This document shows positions 57,436 to 64,000 of a stretch of DNA of 64,000 nt, one piece after another (within the stretch, counting starts at the first letter, position 1; every line of letters begins with the position of its first letter). The stretch spans positions 69,576-133,575 of the forward strand of contig NZ_DFUE01000046.1 of assembly GCF_002379585.1 (NCBI RefSeq), read 5' to 3'. The notes beneath the pieces are model-generated. The model had not been told where the DNA came from and ran no database searches. It saw only the letters and a program-made list of their open reading frames with translations. The position numbers were made by a program, and so were the translations under genes. The DNA comes from Pseudomonas sp. UBA4194. Lineage in GTDB: Bacteria > Pseudomonadota > Gammaproteobacteria > Pseudomonadales > Pseudomonadaceae.

Positions 57436-58863
57436 ATGAAAGCACCCCAGCTCCGCTTTATCCCCCTGCTGCTGGCCGTCGGCCTGGCCGGGTGCGATGA
57501 CGCGCCGCGTTTTACCCAGGCCGAGCCTGGCGAGGCGCAAAGCGCGGGCGACGCCACCGTGCGTAAATTCGATGTCAACGCCTACTCCATGCCCTCGGCC
57601 AACCTCTCGCCGGTTCGGCGCCTGGATTTCAGCGTTGGCAACAGCTTCTTCCGCAGCCCTTGGGTCATTGCGCCGTCCACCACCACCGCCCGCGACGGCC
57701 TGGGCCCGCTGTTCAATACCAATGCCTGCCAGAACTGCCATATCAAGGACGGCCGCGGCCATCCGCCCGAGACCGATGCCGTCAACGCCGTGTCGATGCT
57801 GGTGCGCCTGTCGCTGCCCGACAGCGAGCCCTACGCCCAGGTCATCGAACGCCTGGGCGTGGTGCCGGAGCCGGTCTACGGCGTCCAGTTGCAGGACATG
57901 GCCATTCCCGGTGTCGTGCCCGAGGGCAAGGTGCGGGTCAGTTATGAACCGGTGCCGGTGCGCTTCAAGGACGGCACTGTAGTGGAACTGCGCAAGCCGC
58001 AACTGCAGATCAGCCAGCTGGGCTACGGCGCCCTGCATCCGCAGACGCAGTTCTCGGCACGCGTCGCGCCACCGATGATCGGCCTCGGGCTGCTCGAAGC
58101 CATTCCCGAGCAAGCCATTCTCGACAACGCCAAGGCCCAGGCGCAAAGCAGCGGCCCGATCAAAGGGCGGCCCAATCAGGTCTGGGACGACGCCCAAGGC
58201 AAGACTGTGCTGGGCCGATTCGGCTGGAAGGCCGGGCAGCCGAACCTCAATCAGCAGAATGTCCACGCTTTCTCCGGTGACATGGGTCTGACCACGTCCC
58301 TGCGGCCTGCGGATGACTGCACGCCGAGCCAGACCGATTGCCTGCAAGCGCCCAATGGCAATGGCCTAGGCGGTGAACCCGAAGTCAGTGATAACATTCT
58401 GCGCCTGGTGCTGTTCTACACCCGCAACCTGGGGGTACCGGCACGTCGCGATGTCGACTCGCCACAGGTGCTGGCCGGCAAGAATCTGTTCTATCAGGCC
58501 GGTTGCCAGGGCTGTCACGTGCCGCAGTACGTGACGTCCAGCCAGGCCGCCGAGCCAGAACAGCGCAACCAGACGATTCGCCCGTACACCGACCTGCTGC
58601 TGCACGACATGGGCCCCGGCCTTGCCGACCAGCGCAGCGAATTCAAGGCCGGCGGGCAGGACTGGCGGACACCGCCGCTGTGGGGCATCGGTTTGAACGA
58701 GACCGTCAGCGGCCACACCCAGTACCTGCACGACGGCCGCGCCCGCAATCTGCTCGAAGCCGTGCTGTGGCATGGCGGCGAAGCGCAAGCGGCACAACAA
58801 CAGGTATTGCAATTCAACGCCGAGCAGCGCGCCGCACTGCTGGCGTTCTTGAACGCCTTATAG
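57436..58863 (+). CDS. Di-haem c-type oxidoreductase, DUF1111 family
   Basis: A 475-residue lipoprotein (GLAGC, Cys20). Two haem-attachment motifs CQNCH (about residue 98) and CQGCH (about 357) mark the di-haem cytochrome peroxidase-like fold of DUF1111, often named thiol oxidoreductase. An ALWGIG-like motif (PPLWGIGLNE) lies in the C-terminal part. In other bacteria DUF1111 genes accompany imelysin genes, which suggests electron transfer during iron uptake, such as ferric/ferrous conversion. The reaction is not established. Confidence 0.87.
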   Translation: MKAPQLRFIPLLLAVGLAGCDDAPRFTQAEPGEAQSAGDATVRKFDVNAYSMPSANLSPVRRLDFSVGNSFFRSPWVIAPSTTTARDGLGPLFNTNACQNCHIKDGRGHPPETDAVNAVSMLVRLSLPDSEPYAQVIERLGVVPEPVYGVQLQDMAIPGVVPEGKVRVSYEPVPVRFKDGTVVELRKPQLQISQLGYGALHPQTQFSARVAPPMIGLGLLEAIPEQAILDNAKAQAQSSGPIKGRPNQVWDDAQGKTVLGRFGWKAGQPNLNQQNVHAFSGDMGLTTSLRPADDCTPSQTDCLQAPNGNGLGGEPEVSDNILRLVLFYTRNLGVPARRDVDSPQVLAGKNLFYQAGCQGCHVPQYVTSSQAAEPEQRNQTIRPYTDLLLHDMGPGLADQRSEFKAGGQDWRTPPLWGIGLNETVSGHTQYLHDGRARNLLEAVLWHGGEAQAAQQQVLQFNAEQRAALLAFLNAL

Positions 58864-58888
58864 ACACTACAAGAGTCAGGAGCCCGAC

Positions 58889-59953
58889 ATGTTCCGTCCC
58901 AAGCTGCTTTTCACCGGCCTCGCCGCCCTGGCATTGGGCGCTTGCGCCCCTCAGGACCCACAGGCGGTGACCAGCGCGGCCATCGCCAAACAGGTCATCC
59001 TGCCCACCTACAGCCGCTGGGTCGAAGCCGACCGGCAACTGGCCGCCAGCGCCTTGGCCTATTGCGAAGGCAAGCAGGACCTGGAGGCCGCCCGCGGCGA
59101 CTTCCTCAAGGCTCAGAAAGCCTGGGCCGAGTTGCAGCCGTTGCTGATCGGTCCGCTGGCCGAAGGCAACAAGGCCTGGTCGGTGCAGTTCTGGCCAGAC
59201 AAGAAAAACCTCGTGGGTCGCCAGGTCGAACAACTGGTCAACGGCGACAAGCCGGTGGACGGCGCCAGCCTGGCCAAGGCCAGCGTAGTGGTGCAAGGGC
59301 TGTCGGCCTACGAATACATCCTGTTCGACAGCAAGCCGGAGCTTGCCGATCAGGCCCAGAAAGCTCGCTACTGCCCGCTGCTGAGTGCCATCGGCGAGCG
59401 TCAGAAGCTTCTCGCCGAAGAAATCCTGGCCAGCTGGAACAGCACCGACGGCATGCTTGCGCAGATGAGCAAGTTCCCCAACCAGCGTTATGCCGACTCC
59501 CACGAGGCCATCGCCGACCTGCTGCGTGCCCAGGTCACAGCCCTGGACACCCTGAAGAAGAAACTCGGCGCGCCCATGGGCCGCCTGACCAAGGGCATCC
59601 CTCAGCCGTATCAGGCCGAAGCCTGGCGCAGCGCCCAATCGATCCAGAGCGTGCGCGCCAGTCTCACTGCGGCCCAGGCCGTCTGGGTCGGCGTCGACAA
59701 CAAAGGCCTGCGCAGCCTGCTGCCCAGTGACCAGAAGGCGCTGGCCGACAGGATCGACGCCGCCTACGCCGCATCGCTCAAGCTGCTGGACAGCAATGAG
59801 CGCAGCCTGGCCGAGTTGCTCGGCGACGACGCTGGGCGCCAGTACCTCAACACCTTGTACGACAGCCTGAACGTGGTCCATCGTATCCACGAAGGCGAAC
59901 TGGCCCGCGCCCTCAACATTCAGTTGGGCTTCAACGCCAACGACGGTGACTGA
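58889..59953 (+). CDS. Second imelysin-family lipoprotein
   Basis: A 354-residue lipoprotein (ALGAC, Cys19) whose mature part is a mostly helical imelysin domain. GLSAYEYILFD replaces the HAIEFLLWG motif of the first imelysin protein. This shows an early duplication or a separate subfamily. It follows the DUF1111 gene after 25 bp and is followed by the DUF1513 gene after 2 bp, so one transcript is likely. Confidence 0.85.
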   Translation: MFRPKLLFTGLAALALGACAPQDPQAVTSAAIAKQVILPTYSRWVEADRQLAASALAYCEGKQDLEAARGDFLKAQKAWAELQPLLIGPLAEGNKAWSVQFWPDKKNLVGRQVEQLVNGDKPVDGASLAKASVVVQGLSAYEYILFDSKPELADQAQKARYCPLLSAIGERQKLLAEEILASWNSTDGMLAQMSKFPNQRYADSHEAIADLLRAQVTALDTLKKKLGAPMGRLTKGIPQPYQAEAWRSAQSIQSVRASLTAAQAVWVGVDNKGLRSLLPSDQKALADRIDAAYAASLKLLDSNERSLAELLGDDAGRQYLNTLYDSLNVVHRIHEGELARALNIQLGFNANDGD

Positions 59954-59955
59954 TC

Positions 59956-61053
59956 ATGCTTGGACGCCGTGCCGTGACCTTGGGCAGCCTGGTGCTCAGC
60001 GCCCTTACCCTGGGCGGCTGGAAGCTGTCCGGGCAAAAGGACAGCGGCCCGCTGCTGCTGTCGGCCCGCGATGACGCCGACGGCAAGCACTACGCGGTGG
60101 GCTATCGCCTGGACGGCACCCAGGTCTTTGCCACCGAAGTGGGCCAACGTTGCCACGACATCATCGACCATCCACGCCTGCCGCTGGCCTTGTTCGTGGC
60201 CCGCCGCCCGGGCACCGAAAGCTATCTGGTGGACCTGCGTGATGGCGCGCTGGTGCAAACCATCACCTCGCAGCCCAATCGGCATTTCTATGGCCACGCG
60301 GTGATCCACAAGGACGGTGAATGGCTGTACGCGACCGAGAACGACACGACCGATCCCGGGCGTGGCGTACTGGGTGTCTATCGCTTCGTCGACGAGCGGC
60401 TGGTGCACGACGGCGAGGTGCCGACCCACGGCATTGGCCCCCACCAGGTGTCATGGCTGCCAGACGGCGAAACCCTGGTGGTGGCCAACGGCGGCATCCG
60501 TACGGAGGCGGAGAGCCGAGTCGAAATGAACCTACATGCCATGCAGCCCAGTCTGGTACTGATGCGGCGCGACGGCACACTGCTGAGCAAGGAAACCCTG
60601 GATCAGGCCATGAACAGCGTGCGCCACCTGGCCATCGGCAGCGACGGCACGGTGCTGGCGTGCCAGCAGTTCATGGGTCCCGCTCACGAGAGCGCGCCAT
60701 TGCTGGCAATCAAGCGGCCCGGACAGGCCTTCGAGGCTTTTCCGGTGTCGGCGCAGCAACTGCAATCGATGGGGCACTACACCGCCAGCGTGGCGGTACA
60801 CAGCGAGCTGCGCCTGGTGGCGCTGACTGCCCCCAGGGCCAACCGCTTCTTCATCTGGGATCTGGACAGCGGTGCGATAAAGCTGGATGGAACACTGCCC
60901 GATTGCGCAGGCGTGGGCGCCGTCAAGGATGGTTTCGTGGTGACGTCCGGACAGGGCCGTTGCCGCTACTACGACTGCCGCGCAGAGCAGTTGGTGGGCG
61001 TTCCCATGGCGTTGCCGTCGGGATTCTGGGACAACCATCTACATCTGGTGTGA
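59956..61053 (+). CDS. DUF1513 protein, probable periplasmic beta-propeller
   Basis: A 365-residue protein. The N-terminus MLGRRAVTLGSLVLSALTLG has an Arg pair before a hydrophobic stretch, suitable for Tat export. The rest carries repeated WLPDGETLVVANGG- and HSELRLVALTAPRANRFFIW-like blades, as in seven-bladed propellers of DUF1513. Genes of this family regularly close imelysin/DUF1111 clusters. Tat export would fit a folded cofactor-bearing protein, but no cofactor motif is seen. Confidence 0.83.
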   Translation: MLGRRAVTLGSLVLSALTLGGWKLSGQKDSGPLLLSARDDADGKHYAVGYRLDGTQVFATEVGQRCHDIIDHPRLPLALFVARRPGTESYLVDLRDGALVQTITSQPNRHFYGHAVIHKDGEWLYATENDTTDPGRGVLGVYRFVDERLVHDGEVPTHGIGPHQVSWLPDGETLVVANGGIRTEAESRVEMNLHAMQPSLVLMRRDGTLLSKETLDQAMNSVRHLAIGSDGTVLACQQFMGPAHESAPLLAIKRPGQAFEAFPVSAQQLQSMGHYTASVAVHSELRLVALTAPRANRFFIWDLDSGAIKLDGTLPDCAGVGAVKDGFVVTSGQGRCRYYDCRAEQLVGVPMALPSGFWDNHLHLV

Positions 61054-61172
61054 GGCGGATGATGGCTTCCGTCCCCTCGATTGCGAGTAACATCGAGCAA
61101 TACAGCGCATTGGTGTTTCAACCCCCAAACACCTAATGTGCCCGACCTGCCTCATGTCCAAGGAACCGGAAT

Positions 61173-62306
61173 ATGTTGCGCCGCCGCATGCTGATCATGT
61201 TGGGTGTCGTGTTGCTCGTCGTGCTGCTGCTCGGCGGTTACAAAGCCTGGTCGGTGTACCAGCAGATCCAGCAATTCAGTGCCCCTCGGCCCCCCATCAG
61301 CGTGGCCGCTGTCACTGCCGGCGAACGGACATGGCAGAACCTTCTGCCAGCGGTCGGCAGCCTCAAGGCCGCCCAAGGTGTCGACCTCAGCCTGGAAACG
61401 GCAGGCACGGTGCGTGCCATACAGTTTCAGTCGGGACAGAAGGTCAAGGCCGGCCAGCTTCTGCTGCAACTGGACAGTGAAGTCGAGACTGCCCTGTTAG
61501 GCACTGCCCAGGCCGATCTAGGCCTGGCCCAGGTCGACTACGGCCGCGGCGCGCGGCTGGTGGACGACCAGGCCATATCCCGAGGCGAGTTCGATCGTCT
61601 GTCTGCGGTGCTGCTCAAGAACAAGGCGACGGTGGCACAACTCAAAGCCTCCCTGGCCAAGAAAAGCATCGTTGCGCCTTTTGCCGGCACCATCGGCATT
61701 CGCCAGGTCGATGTGGGTGATTACCTGGCCAGCGGCACCGTCATCGCGACCCTGCAGGACCTGAGCCATCTCTACGTTGACTTCTACCTTGCCGAGCAGG
61801 CGGTGCCCAAGGTCGCCCTGGGCCAGGCCGTGCAGCTGAACGTCGCCGCCTACCCCGGTGAAACCTTTACCGGCCAGGTCAGCGCCATCAACCCCAAGGT
61901 CGAGGATAGCACCCGCAACGTGTTGGTCCGCGCCACCCTTCCCAACCCCCAGGGAAAGCTGCTGCCGGGTATGTTTGCCAATCTGCAACTGCTGCTGCCC
62001 GACTCGGGAAACAGGGTGGTGGTCCCAGAAAGCGCCATCACGTACACCCTATACGGCAACTCGGTGTACGTGGTCAGCGCGGGCAAGGATTCGGCAGGCA
62101 ACGACACCCTGACGGCGCAGCGCCGGTTCGTCGAAACCGGTGAGCGCCGCGATGGCATGGTCGTCATCAGCAAAGGCTTGCAGGCAGGCGAGCGCGTGGT
62201 CAGCGGCGGGCAACTCAAACTCAGCAACGGCGCCAGCATCACTGCTGAGGAAGACGACACCCTGAACGCCGCCCCCCGCCCTGCCACGGGCTCGCCGCCG
62301 AACTGA
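61173..62306 (+). CDS. RND efflux membrane-fusion protein
   Basis: A 377-residue adaptor. It has one N-terminal membrane segment (LIMLGVVLLVVLLLGGYKAW) rather than a lipobox, then the lipoyl/hairpin/barrel order, with VDLSLETAGTVRAIQFQSGQ and VVAPFAGTIGIRQVDVGDYL in modified form (SIVAPFAGTIGIRQVDVG). AAGGAA precedes the ATG. The pump gene follows after 13 bp; no regulator is visible upstream. Substrates unknown. Confidence 0.87.
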   Translation: MLRRRMLIMLGVVLLVVLLLGGYKAWSVYQQIQQFSAPRPPISVAAVTAGERTWQNLLPAVGSLKAAQGVDLSLETAGTVRAIQFQSGQKVKAGQLLLQLDSEVETALLGTAQADLGLAQVDYGRGARLVDDQAISRGEFDRLSAVLLKNKATVAQLKASLAKKSIVAPFAGTIGIRQVDVGDYLASGTVIATLQDLSHLYVDFYLAEQAVPKVALGQAVQLNVAAYPGETFTGQVSAINPKVEDSTRNVLVRATLPNPQGKLLPGMFANLQLLLPDSGNRVVVPESAITYTLYGNSVYVVSAGKDSAGNDTLTAQRRFVETGERRDGMVVISKGLQAGERVVSGGQLKLSNGASITAEEDDTLNAAPRPATGSPPN

Positions 62307-62319
62307 TCAAGGAACAGTC

Positions 62320-64000
62320 ATGGCCTTTACAGATCCGTTCATCCGCCGCCCGGTGCTGGCCAGCGTCGTCAGCCTGCTGATCGTGTTACTGGGCCTGCAG
62401 GCCTGGAGCAGCTTGAGCATTCGCGAATATCCGCAGATGGAGAACGCGCTGATCACCGTGACCACCGCTTATCCCGGCGCCAATGCCGAAACCATTCAGG
62501 GCTACATCACCCAGCCGCTGCAGCAGAGCCTGGCCAGCGCCGAGGGCATCGACTACATGACCTCGGTCAGCCGTCAGAACTACTCGGTGATATCCATCTA
62601 CGCCCGCATCGGCGCGGACAGCGACCGGCTGTTCACCGAGTTGCTGGCCAAGGCCAACGAGGTCAAAAGCCAACTCCCGCAGGACGCCGAGGACCCGGTG
62701 CTGAGCAAGGAGGCGGCGGATGCTTCGGCGTTGATGTACCTGAGTTTCTACAGCACCGAGCTGAACAATCCGCAGATCACCGACTATCTGTCACGGGTCA
62801 TCCAGCCCAAGCTGGCCACCCTGCCTGGCATGGCGCAGGCACAGATCCTGGGCAACCAGGTGTTCGCGATGCGCCTGTGGCTCGACCCGATCAAACTGGC
62901 CGGGCACGGACTCACCGCCAACGACGTCAGCGACGCGGTACGGCGCTACAACTTTCTGTCGGCCGCTGGCGAGGTCAAGGGCCAGTACATCGTCACCAGC
63001 ATCAACGCCACCACCGACCTCAAGACCCCGGAAGCCTTCGGCGCCATCACGCTCAAGGTAGAGGGCGACAGCCGAGTGCTGCTGCGTGATGTGGCCAGGG
63101 TGCAGATGGGCGCGGAGAACTACGACACCGTCAGCTCGTTCAACGGAACGCCTTCGGTTTACATCGGCATCAAGGCCACACCTGGCGCCAACCCCCTTGA
63201 GGTCATCAAGGAAGTGCGTGGGATTCTGCCCCAGCTGGAAAGCCAATTGCCACCTTCGCTCAAGGCCTCCATTGCCTATGACGCCACGCTGTTCATCCAG
63301 GCTTCCATCAACGAGGTGATCAAGACCTTGTTCGAGGCGGTGCTGATCGTGGTGATCGTGGTGTTCCTGTTTCTGGGCGCGCTGCGCTCGGTGCTGATTC
63401 CGGTCGTCACCATTCCCCTGTCGATGATCGGCGTGCTGTTCTTCATGCAACTGATGGGGTACTCGCTCAACCTGCTGACCCTGCTGGCCATGGTCTTGGC
63501 CATCGGCCTGGTGGTGGACGATGCCATCGTGGTGGTGGAGAACATCCATCGCCATCTCGAAGAGGGCAGATCGCCGGTGGACGCAGCCCTTCAAGGCGCT
63601 CGGGAGATCGCCATGCCGGTGGTCTCGATGACCATCACCCTGGCGGCCGTGTATGCACCCATTGGTTTCCTGCAGGGCCTGACCGGGGCGCTGTTCAAGG
63701 AGTTTGCGCTGACATTGGCCGGTGCGGTGGTGATTTCCGGGATCGTCGCCCTGACCCTTTCGCCCATGATGTGCGCCCTGTTGCTGCGCGCCGACACCAA
63801 TCCCAGCGGCCTCGCTCACCGGCTGGACGTCATGTTCGACCGGCTCAAGCGCCGCTACCAGCGCACCTTGCACGCCACTCTGGACAGCCGCCCGGTAGTG
63901 ATGGCGTTCGGCGCGATCGTGCTGTGCCTGATTCCGGTCTTGCTGCTGTTTACGGAGTCGGAGCTGGCGCCCGATGAAGACCAGGGCATCATCTTCATGA
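62320..64000 (+). CDS. RND efflux pump inner-membrane subunit, truncated by window end
   Basis: The frame from ATG 62320 (MAFTDPFIRRPVLASVVSLL) stays open to the last base, giving 560 residues of about 1020 expected. The proton-relay Asp pair lies in GLVVDDAIVVVENIHRHLEE, and the periplasmic pore domain and segments 2–7 are present. It is an HAE1-type pump but distant from ttgB. AAGGAA stands before the start. It is not a pseudogene as far as visible; the remainder lies outside the window, so it is unknown whether an outer-membrane channel gene follows. Confidence 0.9.
   Translation, partial: MAFTDPFIRRPVLASVVSLLIVLLGLQAWSSLSIREYPQMENALITVTTAYPGANAETIQGYITQPLQQSLASAEGIDYMTSVSRQNYSVISIYARIGADSDRLFTELLAKANEVKSQLPQDAEDPVLSKEAADASALMYLSFYSTELNNPQITDYLSRVIQPKLATLPGMAQAQILGNQVFAMRLWLDPIKLAGHGLTANDVSDAVRRYNFLSAAGEVKGQYIVTSINATTDLKTPEAFGAITLKVEGDSRVLLRDVARVQMGAENYDTVSSFNGTPSVYIGIKATPGANPLEVIKEVRGILPQLESQLPPSLKASIAYDATLFIQASINEVIKTLFEAVLIVVIVVFLFLGALRSVLIPVVTIPLSMIGVLFFMQLMGYSLNLLTLLAMVLAIGLVVDDAIVVVENIHRHLEEGRSPVDAALQGAREIAMPVVSMTITLAAVYAPIGFLQGLTGALFKEFALTLAGAVVISGIVALTLSPMMCALLLRADTNPSGLAHRLDVMFDRLKRRYQRTLHATLDSRPVVMAFGAIVLCLIPVLLLFTESELAPDEDQGIIFM

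Noticed and set aside
1..64000. tRNA, rRNA, insertion sequence, prophage or genomic island
   Set aside because: No cloverleaf or conserved rRNA sequence was seen by eye, no transposase, integrase or phage genes were found, and gene content and composition appear uniform.

Overview
The window is a gene-dense, GC-rich chromosomal segment of a Pseudomonas, most like the P. putida group. This rests on recognisable neighbours (bglX–dctBD–kgtP, ttgR–ttgABC, a pcaRK…FTBDC cluster, turA, sodB–bifA), on many intergenic REP palindromes of pseudomonad type, and on the codon use. About 60 protein genes are supported. I see no rRNA, tRNA, insertion sequence, prophage or CRISPR array.

Layout. 1–4820: end of a GH3 beta-glucosidase, then a DctB/DctD-type two-component system and an alpha-ketoglutarate permease with a sigma-54-type promoter. 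5039–9136: a secreted 13-residue-repeat protein, a flavin-reductase-like protein, a monooxygenase-domain protein divergent from an AraC regulator, a tiny secreted or membrane ORF, and PobR. 9289–13827: pobA (4-hydroxybenzoate to protocatechuate), a DHA2 drug exporter, an EamA transporter and ttgR. 14081–19854: the ttgABC RND efflux pump. 20259–31319: an OprD-family porin followed by the beta-ketoadipate genes pcaC, D, B, T, F, J, I, K and R on the minus strand. Uptake, conversion of 4-hydroxybenzoate, pca enzymes from carboxymuconate to acetyl-CoA and succinyl-CoA, and export of toxic aromatics therefore sit within about 22 kb. The protocatechuate 3,4-dioxygenase genes (pcaGH) are not in the window.

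31731–46429: pit phosphate transporter, a HerA-like ATPase, a three-gene glycosyltransferase/deacetylase/flippase-like operon, purU, the H-NS-like regulator turA, exonuclease I, a phospholipase D-type cardiolipin synthase, a serine hydrolase, and olsBA for phosphate-free ornithine lipids, with a Pho-box-like site.

46455–55689: acpH, an ArsR regulator with xenB, a coiled-coil membrane protein, an epimerase-like protein, argP–argO, sodB and bifA (c-di-GMP phosphodiesterase). 55911–61053: an iron-linked operon (imelysin lipoprotein, di-haem DUF1111 protein, second imelysin lipoprotein, DUF1513 protein) behind a Fur-like box. 61173–64000: adaptor and truncated inner-membrane pump of a second RND system.

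Nothing in the window looks like a wholly new defence or mobile system. The best leads are the short-repeat secreted protein, the cluster of four TCAGGCAA motifs before the first AraC gene, paired PcaR-type boxes with constant 19-bp spacing plus one at the porin, the glycosyltransferase/deacetylase/flippase operon, the iron operon, and two REP arrays that have expanded in tandem.
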